Assembly: GCF_006335115.1 (NCBI RefSeq)
Contig: NZ_VDMJ01000050.1
Coordinates: 1-64,000, forward strand
Length of the DNA stretch: 64,000 nt
Direction: 5' to 3'
Origin: Streptomyces sp. NP160
GTDB taxonomy: Bacteria > Actinomycetota > Actinomycetes > Actinomycetales > Quadrisphaeraceae
The notes under the pieces were generated by a model. That model made no database searches and was not told the DNA's origin. It was given only the letters and a program-made list of their open reading frames with translations. The translations under genes were made by a program, and so were the position numbers. Positions 35,246 to 43,960 of the stretch are shown one piece after another (position 1 is the stretch's first letter; the number at the start of each line of letters is the position of its first letter).

Positions 35246-36118
35246 GTGCTCGGCAGGACCACGACGGCGCTGGCGGCAACGGCCCTCGCGCTCACCACGC
35301 TGCTCGGTGCGGCGCCGTCGGCGCTCGCCGCCAGCGGCTACGAGAAGGGGCCGGACCCGACGCGAGCGTCCGTCGAGGCGAAGGCGGGCCCGTTCGCCGT
35401 CTCCACCAGCACGGTCTCGCGCACCACGGCGAAGACCTTCGGCGGCGGCACGGTCTACTACCCCACCGACGCGAGCATCGGCACGGTCGGCGCGGTGGCC
35501 GTCTCCCCCGGGTACACGGCGCGGCAGTCGAGCGTGGCGTGGCTGGGTCCGCGCATCGCGTCGCAGGGCTTCGTGGTGATCACCATCGACACGCTCAGCG
35601 TGTACGACAAGCCCGCCGCCCGCGGTGACCAGCTGCGCGCGGCGCTGCGCTACCTCACCACCTCCAGCGCGGTGAAGGACCGCATCGACCCGACGCGCCT
35701 GGCGGTGGCCGGCCACTCCATGGGCGGCGGGGGCGCGCTGGAGGCCGTCAAGGACGACCCGTCCCTCAGGGCCGCCGTGCCGCTGACGCCCTGGAACACC
35801 GACACCACGTGGCCGGAGGTCACCACGCCGACGCTCGTCATCGGCGCGCAGAACGACGACGTCGCCCCGCCGTACCGGCACGCGCGGCTCTTCTACGGCT
35901 CAGTCCCGAGCAGCACGCCCAAGGAATACCTGGAGCTGCGCGGAGCCAGCCACTACGCGCCCACCAGCGTCAACAGCACCAACCCGACGGTGGCCAGCTA
36001 CACGATCAGCTGGCTGAAGCGCTTCGTGGACGGCGACACCCGCTACTCGCAGTTCCTCTGCCCCGCCCCGGCGGTGGGGACGACCTTCAACGTCGTCCGG
36101 TCGACCTGCCCGTTCTGA
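35246..36118 (+). CDS. Secreted cutinase/polyester hydrolase (PET-hydrolase-like)
   Basis: The 290-residue enzyme has a signal peptide (ALAATALALTTLLGAAPSALA) and an alpha/beta-hydrolase domain. It strongly resembles Thermobifida-type cutinases and LCC: GYTARQSSVAWLG (oxyanion Tyr), GHSMGGGG with nucleophile Ser158, TPWNTDTTW, acid Asp204 in GAQNDDVAP, and His236 in GASHYAP. The end has the conserved FLCPAP and STCPF cysteines that form a disulfide. Members hydrolyse cutin, triglycerides and polyesters, some including PET. GTG 35246 lies five bases after GGAGG. Its 3' end overlaps the convergent GT2 gene by 32 bp. Activity on PET is not shown by sequence alone. Confidence 0.93.
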   Translation: MLGRTTTALAATALALTTLLGAAPSALAASGYEKGPDPTRASVEAKAGPFAVSTSTVSRTTAKTFGGGTVYYPTDASIGTVGAVAVSPGYTARQSSVAWLGPRIASQGFVVITIDTLSVYDKPAARGDQLRAALRYLTTSSAVKDRIDPTRLAVAGHSMGGGGALEAVKDDPSLRAAVPLTPWNTDTTWPEVTTPTLVIGAQNDDVAPPYRHARLFYGSVPSSTPKEYLELRGASHYAPTSVNSTNPTVASYTISWLKRFVDGDTRYSQFLCPAPAVGTTFNVVRSTCPF

Positions 36119-37133
36119 GTCCCCTCCTGAGCCGGTCGGCGCGGCGCGGCGCGTAGCGGACCCGCAGCAGCGGCGCGAGCCACGGGCTCGGGCAGAGGAG
36201 CACGAGCAGCGACCACGCCGCCACGGCGAGCCTGTCGGCCAGCGGCTCCGGTCCGGGCCACGTGGGTGAGCGCAGCGCGTCCAGCAGCCGCCGCGCCGTC
36301 GAGTCACCGGGCAGCCCCGGCAGGTGCGGCGACCGCCGGGACGCGGCGCAGCGGAACTGCAGCAGCTCCCTGCTACGGAACAGCGGCGCCTCGTCCACCG
36401 TGCCGTCGCCCGACCCGAGGCCCGCGGCGCGCTGCGCGAAGGCCCAGCGGACCCGGGCCCGCTGCACCTCGCGGGCGAAGCGGGTCGGGTCGCGCAGCAG
36501 GGCGCTGTCCTGGGCGTCGTGCTGCCGGTAGCCCACCAGCACGCCGGGCAGGCTCACCACGTCACCGAGCAGCGGTGCGGTGGCCACGCAGGCGGAGTCG
36601 AGGAAGTCCCCCGCCTCGGGGCCGGCCGGCAGGATGCGCTCGAGGTACCAGCGGGCGTAGGCGTTGCCGGAGCCGGGCGGCGTGGGGTACGCCGACGTCG
36701 TCGTGAGCCAGTGGCGCACCGCAGACGGTTCAGGCACGGGCTCGTAGCGCGGGAAGGGCCTGCCGATCCGGCGGCCGGCGGTGTCGAAGCGCTGCATCTG
36801 CAGCTGCACCTTGGTGGTGCGCGGCCCCATGGCCTCGACCACGCGGCGCGCGGCCTGGGGCGGCAGGACGTCGTCGGCGTCGAGGAAGACCACCACGTCA
36901 CCGGTGGACTCGGCGAAGCCGGCGTTGGCGGCGGGGCGCTGGTCGCCGTGGTCGAGCCTCAGGGCGCGGACGCGGTCCGCGTAGCCGGTCACCACGTCCC
37001 AGGAGCCGTCCGTGGAGCCGTTGTCGACGACGACGACCTCCACGTCCGGCCAGTCCAGCGCCAGGGCGCTGTCGACGGCTTCGCCCAGGTAGTGCGCGTA
37101 GTCGTAGTTCGTGATCACCACGCTCACCCGCAC
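36087..37133 (-). CDS. Family 2 glycosyltransferase with C-terminal hydrophobic segment
   Basis: The 348-residue protein has the GT2 start VRVSVVITNYDYAHYLGEAV, VVVDNGSTDGSWDVV and the acidic motif VVFLDADDVLPP. A hydrophobic stretch near the C-terminus (AVAAWSLLVLLCPSPWLAPLL) may tether it to the membrane, followed by an Arg-rich tail. GTG 37133 is chosen because the conserved first strand begins there; the ribosome site is poor. It lies at the right end of the high-GC polysaccharide region. Confidence 0.85.
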   Translation of the reverse strand: MRVSVVITNYDYAHYLGEAVDSALALDWPDVEVVVVDNGSTDGSWDVVTGYADRVRALRLDHGDQRPAANAGFAESTGDVVVFLDADDVLPPQAARRVVEAMGPRTTKVQLQMQRFDTAGRRIGRPFPRYEPVPEPSAVRHWLTTTSAYPTPPGSGNAYARWYLERILPAGPEAGDFLDSACVATAPLLGDVVSLPGVLVGYRQHDAQDSALLRDPTRFAREVQRARVRWAFAQRAAGLGSGDGTVDEAPLFRSRELLQFRCAASRRSPHLPGLPGDSTARRLLDALRSPTWPGPEPLADRLAVAAWSLLVLLCPSPWLAPLLRVRYAPRRADRLRRGLRTGRSTGRR

Positions 37134-37203
37134 GGGGCCACTCAAGCAGCACCCGCGGACGTGCGACTCGGTGGACGCAGGCGCGTCCCCCCGAGGGGGT
37201 GCC

Positions 37204-37437
37204 TCAGGAGGCGACGTGGTCGCGGTGGTGCGACGAGCTTCGGTGAGGGGCGTGGTGACGGTCGTGGTGGTGCCGCGCGGTGGTGATGTCGACCACCGGG
37301 GCGTGCGCGCCCGGCCTCCGGCGGTGCAGCACCCGCTCGCGCCGGTCCGCCCGCACGACCGTGCCCCCGACGAGCAGCGCGAGCGCGGTGGCGACGGGCA
37401 GCCAGGCCACGAGCACAGCGATGAGCCAGATGTCCAC
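37204..37437 (-). CDS. Small single-pass membrane protein with His-rich tail (paralogue 3)
   Basis: The 77-residue product begins VDIWLIAVLVAWLPVATALA and continues LLVGGTVVRADRRERV, nearly the same plan as paralogue 1. The tail is unusual, with about ten His residues in the last 25 (for example HHHDRHHAPHRSSSHHRDH), which could bind metal ions. GTG 37437 has GGAG close by. The function is unknown. Confidence 0.65.
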   Translation of the reverse strand: MDIWLIAVLVAWLPVATALALLVGGTVVRADRRERVLHRRRPGAHAPVVDITTARHHHDRHHAPHRSSSHHRDHVAS

Positions 37438-37514
37438 GGCTCCAGTGGGGGCCCCGTCGTCTGGATCTCCATGGACGCCGCCTGGGAGTGCCCTGGACGC
37501 CGCACAGCCGGCCG

Positions 37515-38384
37515 TCACGCAGGCACCGCCCAGGTCGCGGGCTGACCCTTGGTGTAGTTCTCGGCCTCGACCGCGCCGCCGGCGATCGCCTCGGCAGGCA
37601 GGTCGAAGCAGACCTGGTAGTCGGCGGCGCCGCCCGCCCTCAGGTTGGGCTGCTGGAAGCCCGGCCGGGGGACGGTGGCGGTGCAGCCGGTCCAGGAGTA
37701 GTTGCGGGCGTCGGTGCCCAGGAACGCCATCTGCAGCTCGGCCCAGGGGATGCCCTCCCCGGCGCCGTTGTAGACGACGCTGACGTCAGCGAGGACGTAG
37801 CGGCCCGTGGGCGGCTTGTTGTAGGGGTTGGCCTCGGCGATGGCCGCGTCGGCGCTGGTGTTCACGGCCGTGATGGTCACCGTGTAGTCGCCGACGGTCG
37901 CGCTCTGCCCGTACGCGAGCCCCTCCAGCGCAGCCGCGGGTGCGCTGGAGGACGGCGGAGCAGCCGGTGGCGCCGCGCTCGCGGAGGGCGCGGGCGTCGC
38001 TGACGGCGAGGGAGCCGGCGCGCTCGCTGACGGCGCCGGACGGGCTGGGGGCGCGGACGTGCTCACCAGCCGGTCGCCGAGCTGCACCACGTAGACGACG
38101 TCCACGACGAGCGCCACCACCAGTGCGAGGGCGCTCGCGGCGACGCCCACCGCGGCGCGCCTGCGGCCGCCGTGCAGGCCGCGCCGGCCCAGCACCAGCG
38201 CGAGGACGCCCATCACCACCCCGCCGAGCGCCGCGAGGACGCCGAGCAGGTTCACCAGCGGAACCCAGCACAGGAGCAGCGCGACCACGCCGCACACCAG
38301 CGCCGTCAGGGCCATCCACGTCGAGGGGCGTGGCGGCGGCGCTGCCAGCCCAGGTCGCTCCGCTGTGGTGTTCGCGTCCGACAC
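37515..38384 (-). CDS. DUF4190/DUF4352-type membrane protein
   Basis: The 289-residue protein has an N-terminal Pro-rich stretch, two or three helices (MALTALVCGVVALLLCWVP, LGVLAALGGVVMGVLALVLG) as in DUF4190, a third helix, a Ser/Pro/Ala linker and an external beta-rich domain (about 160-289) like DUF4352, an Ig-like fold found in actinobacterial lipoproteins and surface proteins. The external part contains two Cys residues. GTG 38384 is preferred, with a GGGGGG run upstream; GTG 38405 is possible. The function is unknown. Confidence 0.7.
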   Translation of the reverse strand: MSDANTTAERPGLAAPPPRPSTWMALTALVCGVVALLLCWVPLVNLLGVLAALGGVVMGVLALVLGRRGLHGGRRRAAVGVAASALALVVALVVDVVYVVQLGDRLVSTSAPPARPAPSASAPAPSPSATPAPSASAAPPAAPPSSSAPAAALEGLAYGQSATVGDYTVTITAVNTSADAAIAEANPYNKPPTGRYVLADVSVVYNGAGEGIPWAELQMAFLGTDARNYSWTGCTATVPRPGFQQPNLRAGGAADYQVCFDLPAEAIAGGAVEAENYTKGQPATWAVPA

Positions 38385-38450
38385 GTCGCCCCCCGGCTCC
38401 GGCACGCCGCGCTCGGCAGTGAGCGCGGACAGCAGAACCTAACCCGCTGC

Positions 38451-38744
38451 TCAAGCGGGGACGGCCAGGGCCAGCACCGCCCCTCCGAGCAGGAGCGCGG
38501 GCAGGGCGGCGACGTCGCCGAGCGTGAGCCCGTGCTGGTAGGTGAACTCCACGAGGATCGGCCCCTCCAGAGGGCTGTTGAGCAGCCACCACACCCCGGT
38601 GACGACGACGGCGCTCAGCCCCACCCGCCAGGCGCTGTGCGGCACCGGCGCATGCACCAGCGTCAGCAGGCAGGAGAGGGCCAGCAGGGCGAGGGCGAGC
38701 CCGACGACCCCAGCGACGAGCAGGGGCAGGCGCAGTCCGGGCAT
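38451..38744 (-). CDS. Small membrane protein, hypothetical
   Basis: The 97-residue product has three predicted helices (LLVAGVVGLALALLALSCLL, VGLSAVVVTGVWWLLN and ALPALLLGGAVLALAVPA). No family is recognised. ATG 38744 gives a sensible start at MPGLRLPLL. It lies 44 bp downstream of the polysaccharide deacetylase on the same strand and may be cotranscribed. Confidence 0.6.
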   Translation of the reverse strand: MPGLRLPLLVAGVVGLALALLALSCLLTLVHAPVPHSAWRVGLSAVVVTGVWWLLNSPLEGPILVEFTYQHGLTLGDVAALPALLLGGAVLALAVPA

Positions 38745-38788
38745 CGGGACATCATGCCCAGGCACCCCGGTGCAGAAGGCGTCCGCGG

Positions 38789-39676
38789 TCAGACCTGCGG
38801 CGGCACCAGCGTCCGCGGCGGCAGCCCGAGCGAGCGGACGTGCTCCGCGATGTCCTCCATCGGCGCCAGCCACACGTCGTCCATGCCGAGCACCCGCTCC
38901 AGCAGCCGCTCCAGCTCCAGCGCACGGCCCGGACGCCCCGACAGGAACGGGTGGCAGGTGAGCACCCAGCACCCACCGGCTGCTCGGAGCCCGTCGAGCT
39001 CGGCCTCCCACACCGCCCGGGCCACCGCCGGCGCCTCGATGAGCCCGCTCCCCACCAGGCCGGGCAGGTAGGCGAAGCGCTCCCAGTCGTCCAGGGCCCA
39101 GTGGATGGGGATCTCGACGACGGACGAGGCCGACGACGCAGACGACGACGCAGACGACGACGCGGCCAGCTCGTACGGACTGTCGCCGTCCATGAGGGAG
39201 GAGTCGTAGAGGAAGCCGCGCTCGGCCAGCAGCGAGGCGGTCCGCCACGAGGCGTCCCACATCGGCGCGCGGTACCCGACCGGCCGCACCCCGGCCACCG
39301 CCTCCAGCGCCGCCAGCCCGCGGTCGAGCGCGGTGGCCTCCTCCGCCTCGGTCAGCGCCGACGGCTGCTCGTGCAGGTAGCCGTGGTGGCCGACCTCGTG
39401 GCCGGCGGCCACCACGTCGCGGACCGCACCGGGGTAGCGCTCGGCGGTCCACCCGGGCACGAAGAATATGAAGCGCACGCGGTGGCGCTCCAGCAGGTCG
39501 AGCAGGCGCGGCAGCCCGACCAGCGGCCCGTAGGACTGGTGCGTGATGACGCTCGCGCGGGCGGCCACCTCGGGCTGCTCCCACAGCAGCCCGGACTCGG
39601 CGTCGAGGTCGAACGTGAACGACGCCGCGGCCCGCGCGCCGCCCGGCCACGGCAGCGGTGCCGGCAGGCGGCTCAC
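38789..39676 (-). CDS. Polysaccharide deacetylase family protein (NodB/PuuE type)
   Basis: The 295-residue protein shows the NodB fold: [11 protein letters not shown] (first Asp), [14 protein letters not shown], the zinc-type [12 protein letters not shown] block, [11 protein letters not shown] and a C-terminal [10 protein letters not shown]. It lacks a signal peptide and so is probably cytoplasmic, like PuuE/HpuA-type deacetylases that act on small N-formyl or acetamide substrates. A Ser/Ala-rich insertion near residues 165-180 is unusual. GTG 39676 overlaps the stop of the truncated agmatinase-like gene by 4 bp, which suggests a former amine-catabolism operon. Confidence 0.82.
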   Translation of the reverse strand: MSRLPAPLPWPGGARAAASFTFDLDAESGLLWEQPEVAARASVITHQSYGPLVGLPRLLDLLERHRVRFIFFVPGWTAERYPGAVRDVVAAGHEVGHHGYLHEQPSALTEAEEATALDRGLAALEAVAGVRPVGYRAPMWDASWRTASLLAERGFLYDSSLMDGDSPYELAASSSASSSASSASSVVEIPIHWALDDWERFAYLPGLVGSGLIEAPAVARAVWEAELDGLRAAGGCWVLTCHPFLSGRPGRALELERLLERVLGMDDVWLAPMEDIAEHVRSLGLPPRTLVPPQV

Positions 39677-40233
39677 CGGCGTGCCCCCACCCGCAGGGCC
39701 AGCGCGGTGACCAGCTCGTAGGCGACGTTGGCAGCGGCGACGGCGGTCACCTCGGCGTGGTCGTAGGCCGGGGAGACCTCCACCACGTCGGCGCCGACCA
39801 GGGGCAGGTCGGCGATGCCCCGCAGCACAGCGAGCAGCTCGCGGCTGGTCAGCCCGCCGGCCTCGGGCGTGCCGGTGCCGGGCGCGAAGGCGGGGTCGAG
39901 CATGTCGATGTCCACGGAGACGTAGACGGGGTGCTCCCCCACGCGCTGGCGCACCCTCTCGATGATGCCGCGCACGCCGATGTCGTCGACGTCGCGGGCG
40001 TGGACGGCGGTGAAGCCGAGCGCGGCGTCGTCCAGGAGGTCGGCGCGGTCGAACAGGGAGCCGCGGATGCCCACGTGGGCGGAGCGGTCCTTGACCAGCA
40101 GCCCCTCCTCCGAGGCCCGGCGGAACGGGGTGCCGTGCGTGCAGGGAGCGCCGAAGTAGGTGTCCCAGGTGTCGAGGTGCGCGTCGAGGTGCACCAGCGC
40201 CAAGGGGCCGTGACGGCGGGCCAGCGAAGCCAC
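39673..40233 (-). pseudogene. 5'-truncated agmatinase/ureohydrolase-like gene
   Basis: The 186-residue reading frame matches the C-terminal two thirds of agmatinase-type ureohydrolases: [18 protein letters not shown] holds manganese ligands, THGTPFRRA follows, and [23 protein letters not shown] has the second metal cluster. The N-terminal third, including the GGDHS metal motif, is missing, and no agmatinase-like sequence is found upstream in any frame. The product would lack a metal ligand and be inactive. The break falls at about 40.23 kb, where the lower-GC block begins, so it was probably cut by the event that brought in the island. Confidence 0.82.
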
Positions 40234-40582
40234 ACGGACGATCCGGACGAAGGCGAAGCGAGGCTGGTCGCCGTTCGTGGGTGGGCAGCTTGACCGTCTC
40301 GCGCCAGGCCATGCTGCAATTCACGATGACCGGGAGCAGAGTGCGGACTGCAGCTAGCGGCTGACTAGAGCGCCTGCTACACGAGCAGCTCGGCGCCTAG
40401 GGTGTGCGAGTCGAATCGCCACCCGCTTCGGAGCACCACGCGCTGCACGCGCCTGACAGAACCAGCGACTCAGTTCTAGCCACATTCCATTGTCCGCTTG
40501 GGCCACCTGAACACCAGGACGACGCTCGATATGAGAGACCCTAGGCAGTGCGCAGAAGTCACCATCCGGAGGAGTCACCCCG
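40234..40582. other. Island left boundary, no gene seen
   Basis: Base composition changes across this stretch from the flanking high GC to the mixed composition of the island. No convincing coding frame, insertion sequence, tRNA or direct repeat is visible. A good ribosome site (GGAGGAG) at its right end serves the first island gene. It must also contain that operon's promoter, which cannot be assigned with confidence. Confidence 0.6.
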
Positions 40583-41602
40583 TTGAGAATCCTACTTCCC
40601 GCGAGGATCGTAGAGAGGCATGTCGGTGGAAACACCACCTACTCTCGAGAGCTGAAAACAGGCTTGCTCGCTAGAGGACATGCAGTTGACTCCATTCCAG
40701 CGGGTGGCAATCCGATAACAACCCTGCTGCGCGAGACGTTCGCATCGCAGGCTTCCCAGAGCTCAGAAACGGTCCTTCACTTCACCGCGGACACGGGACC
40801 TCTTCTAAGGTCGCGATCTCCAGCCGTTGTCACCGTTCATGGAGTGGCTAGCCGTTGGATCAACACAGCGAGGAATCGCCGCCAGGAAGCCGCATGGAGA
40901 TTCCGCGTACAGAGGGCGATATCCAGCGTCGACCGAATAATCACCGTCTCGAACTCCAGCGCGGAAGACATACTGGCCACATTCAAGGTGCCCCAGTCAG
41001 ACATCAGCGTCATTCCCCATGGAATATCCCCAGCATTCTTTGAAGCCGGCGCGTCACGCGATACCATGGGCGAAACTAGTGCGCCATTTGCTCTTTACAT
41101 CGGAAATCTCGAACCCCGCAAGAACCTGATTAACCTGATAGAAGCATTCGCAAAGCCTCCAATGGCCTCCATAGGGGCGAGGCTGGTTATCGCGGGTCGA
41201 CCCGCTTGGAACTATGCAGAGATACTGAAAGCGCTCGAAGGGGCCGAGAACATAGAGTACCTCGGATTCATTGACAACTCTACCCGCATGTCTCTCCTAA
41301 AGAAAGCGCGCCTGTTTGTCTTTCCCTCACTGTATGAAGGCTTCGGCTTTCCGGTTCTGGAGGCTCTCGCAGCCGGGTTACCGGTAGCAACCTCGCGCCG
41401 AGGATCGCTCGCGGAAGTGGCCGGCCCGTCATGGGAGCTAAGCGAGTTGAATGCGGATGCCCTAGCGCGGGATCTCAGCCGCGCCTGGCAAGACGAAGAT
41501 TGGCTGACTGAGTGCTCAGTCGCAGGCCCAGAATGGGCTAGGCAGTACAACTGGGAGACGAGTGTCGAGAAGCATGAATCGGTGTACAGGGAGATCATCT
41601 GA
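40583..41602 (+). CDS. Family 4 glycosyltransferase (island)
   Basis: The 339-residue GT-B protein starts at TTG 40583 behind GGAGGAG. It shows VVTVHGVASRWIN, a donor-domain start FALYIGNLEPRKNLINLIEA and the EX7E motif in YEGFGFPVLEALAAGLPVA. This is the typical GT4 plan of O-antigen and capsule loci. Codon use is more AT-rich than in flanking genes. The stop overlaps the next start (TGATG), so it is coupled to the pyruvyl transferase. Confidence 0.9.
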   Translation: MRILLPARIVERHVGGNTTYSRELKTGLLARGHAVDSIPAGGNPITTLLRETFASQASQSSETVLHFTADTGPLLRSRSPAVVTVHGVASRWINTARNRRQEAAWRFRVQRAISSVDRIITVSNSSAEDILATFKVPQSDISVIPHGISPAFFEAGASRDTMGETSAPFALYIGNLEPRKNLINLIEAFAKPPMASIGARLVIAGRPAWNYAEILKALEGAENIEYLGFIDNSTRMSLLKKARLFVFPSLYEGFGFPVLEALAAGLPVATSRRGSLAEVAGPSWELSELNADALARDLSRAWQDEDWLTECSVAGPEWARQYNWETSVEKHESVYREII

Positions 41603-42672
41603 TGAGAGTGTTAGTTCTTCATGCTTACAGCGCCCACAACAAGGGGGACGGCTTGCTGGTGGACGAAACACTACACCTGATCAAGCAGGCGCTTGGTGAG
41701 TCAAATGAGATACATCTAATTGCTTCTGATCCGAGCAGTTTTGCGCATCTCCCGATCGACGGCCTTCACAACTCAAAGCCGAAACACCCCAGAGCTTTGA
41801 TCGACTACGTCCGCCAGCTGTGGATGATGCGAACCTATGACGTCGTCGTCGCGGTAGGAGGGGGCTACCTTCGTGCGGGTAATTGCATCGAGGCCCTCAA
41901 AACGCTAGCCATTCATGGCCCGCAACTCTTGGCCGCAACCGCATCCAGAAGACCAGCCATCTACCTGCCGCAGAGTATCGGCCCCCTACGCGGGCCATCT
42001 GGGCCACTTTTCCGGATGCTTCTCAGAAGGACCAGGAAAGTCTTCCTTCGCGACGATGTATCCGTGCGCGAACTCCATCTCCCGAACACTCAAAGAACGA
42101 ACGACCTGGCCCTCATGGCGCGCCCTTCGAACCATCGCATCGGGCGCCCCCTACACCACAGACCGATCTTGAGTGTTCGCCACATCCGAGGCCGCATCCC
42201 TCTGCCGGTCTTGAGACTGGCAGAAAAGCTTGATCAGTTCGATGGATACGTGCAAAGTTCGACTGGAGGGAACGATGACACGCACGCTATGGCGTCCATC
42301 AGTCCTCTTGAGACCGTCACCATGACGGAGCTACTTGGACCTGAGCCTTCGGAGCGTCGAGTAGTGATTGCCGTCAGACTGCATGCCGCTCTTATGGCGT
42401 TAAATGCTGGACACCTCGTAATCCACCTCGCATATGAAAGAAAGGGATTTGGGGTTTTCGAGGATCTTGGACTTCTGGAGTATGTTCACAAGGTTACAGA
42501 TTTCGATGTCGACCTGGTGCTACACCAAATAATGGCTTTGACTCACAATGCTGACACGCGATCTTCCTACGAACAAGCAGTAGCCGCCGCGAGACAGCAG
42601 GCCATGACTGCACACCAGTCTATTGTCGACGAGCTAGCCCGTGCAGCGGCGACTACGCCCATGGGCGTCTGA
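41602..42672 (+). CDS. Polysaccharide pyruvyl transferase family protein
   Basis: The 356-residue protein has the features of the WcaK/CsaB family: an N-terminal HAYSAHNKGDGLLVDETL, then VVVAVGGGYLR, YLPQSIGPLRG and VIAVRLHAALMALNAGH with the conserved RLHA. These enzymes move pyruvate from phosphoenolpyruvate to a sugar hydroxyl pair to form an acidic ketal on surface polysaccharides, though some relatives have other roles. It is placed second in the island operon. A negatively charged pyruvylated polymer is therefore plausible. Confidence 0.85.
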   Translation: MRVLVLHAYSAHNKGDGLLVDETLHLIKQALGESNEIHLIASDPSSFAHLPIDGLHNSKPKHPRALIDYVRQLWMMRTYDVVVAVGGGYLRAGNCIEALKTLAIHGPQLLAATASRRPAIYLPQSIGPLRGPSGPLFRMLLRRTRKVFLRDDVSVRELHLPNTQRTNDLALMARPSNHRIGRPLHHRPILSVRHIRGRIPLPVLRLAEKLDQFDGYVQSSTGGNDDTHAMASISPLETVTMTELLGPEPSERRVVIAVRLHAALMALNAGHLVIHLAYERKGFGVFEDLGLLEYVHKVTDFDVDLVLHQIMALTHNADTRSSYEQAVAAARQQAMTAHQSIVDELARAAATTPMGV

Positions 42673-42673
42673 C

Positions 42674-43960
42674 ATGAAGACTTTGGCTAGAAAGACTCTC
42701 GCCCACACGCTGCGCCAGAACAACGCAACAGTGCTGGCTTGGTACCTTTCCGCTGGTTTTATTTTCATAGTTGCCAACCTGGCAATCCTCTTGCTTCTGA
42801 GGTTCGTGCCGCCGGAGGACATCCGCCAGGCGACCGGGGGCTTAGCGCCGCCCGATCGAGCATTCCAGCAGCAGCTCTGGTTCTTGTGGGTCGTCGCGGC
42901 CATTGCTTGGCTTTTCTCTCAGAACCTGAAGGCATCGAACGGCCAGAGATCCCCCACTTCAGACTCATATCAGCTGTATCGCGCTGGCATCGCCGTGGCA
43001 GCCATAGGCGTCGCATCCTATCTCGCATGGGCTGGGATCGCTATTACGCGCGGGTACTCGCCCGGACTTCTGTTGTCAGTTTTGCAGGGTAACCCGGCGG
43101 CACTTGCCGCTTCACGAGAATACCTCCGACCGGTCGCTGGAATCACCAGTGTGGTCGCGTTTTCGGTGCCAGGCATCTGTGCGGCTATAGCCTCTCGCCA
43201 ACCCATTAGCCGTTGGGGCCGCTGGCTCATAGCAATAACTCTTGCAGGAGCCGTTGCCAGAACTTTTCTGAATGCCGAGCGACTGGCTCTGGAGGAATTT
43301 ATGCTTCCCGTGCTGGTTGCCATCGCCTTCCGTGACCGGGAGAAGGTAAGCCAGCGCATCCGGTCGGTACTCGTTATAGCTCCGTTTTTTACTGTTCTTT
43401 TGTTCGCTGCAGGAGAAGCGCTACGGCCGAGCTATACATCTCGATCGGGCGAAGTGGGATTTACGAGTTATATATATGACCGACTCCTCGGCTACTACCT
43501 CTCTGCTCAGGTCAACGGGGAACCGTACGCCAGATTGATACCGCATGTTCCAGCTCCAAATTTCACCGCCGACGCAATCTGGAACGCTCCGCTCATCGGC
43601 TCATTTGTGACCCCAGCCTCGACCTTCGGATTTGACTCGCGAGAAAGATTTGCCATCGCCTTGGGTAGGTACTTGAATCCAGAACTAAATACCGTCGCAC
43701 TACTTCCCAGTATATTGGCCGAGTGGGGCATCTGGTTAGCAGTTCCGGTAGTCCTTTTGTGCACTATAGGCCTGACGGTGGCCTCCAAGCGCTGCAGTCC
43801 TGACCACCCGGCCTCTGCGGCCGCATACGGATTCCTCTTGATTGCTGCACTGGAGTCCGCCCGTTACCCGTATCTCGCTCAATCAAGGTTCTGGCTCGCT
43901 ATTTTAGGCTGCCTAATTGTGATCGCAATTTCAAGACGGATCAAGGCAACTGGTGCCTAG
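42674..43960 (+). CDS. Oligosaccharide polymerase-like membrane protein (Wzy candidate 2)
   Basis: The 428-residue product has about ten or eleven hydrophobic helices, beginning VLAWYLSAGFIFIVANLAILLLL, with a large extracytoplasmic loop (about 255-350) containing YARLIPHVPAPNFTADAIW and STFGFDSRERFAIALGRYLN. This topology is usual for O-antigen polymerases (Wzy/EpsG-like), which are little conserved in sequence. It starts 1 bp after the pyruvyl transferase stop. A role in joining repeat units is inferred from topology and neighbours. Confidence 0.75.
   Translation: MKTLARKTLAHTLRQNNATVLAWYLSAGFIFIVANLAILLLLRFVPPEDIRQATGGLAPPDRAFQQQLWFLWVVAAIAWLFSQNLKASNGQRSPTSDSYQLYRAGIAVAAIGVASYLAWAGIAITRGYSPGLLLSVLQGNPAALAASREYLRPVAGITSVVAFSVPGICAAIASRQPISRWGRWLIAITLAGAVARTFLNAERLALEEFMLPVLVAIAFRDREKVSQRIRSVLVIAPFFTVLLFAAGEALRPSYTSRSGEVGFTSYIYDRLLGYYLSAQVNGEPYARLIPHVPAPNFTADAIWNAPLIGSFVTPASTFGFDSRERFAIALGRYLNPELNTVALLPSILAEWGIWLAVPVVLLCTIGLTVASKRCSPDHPASAAAYGFLLIAALESARYPYLAQSRFWLAILGCLIVIAISRRIKATGA

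Noticed and set aside
40395-40440. A tRNA-like 3' end (gtcgaatc followed by agcacca) near the island's left edge, which could be an attachment site.
   Set aside because: The distance from the T-loop-like bases to CCA is about six bases too long, the T-stem does not pair, and no matching 5' half is present upstream.
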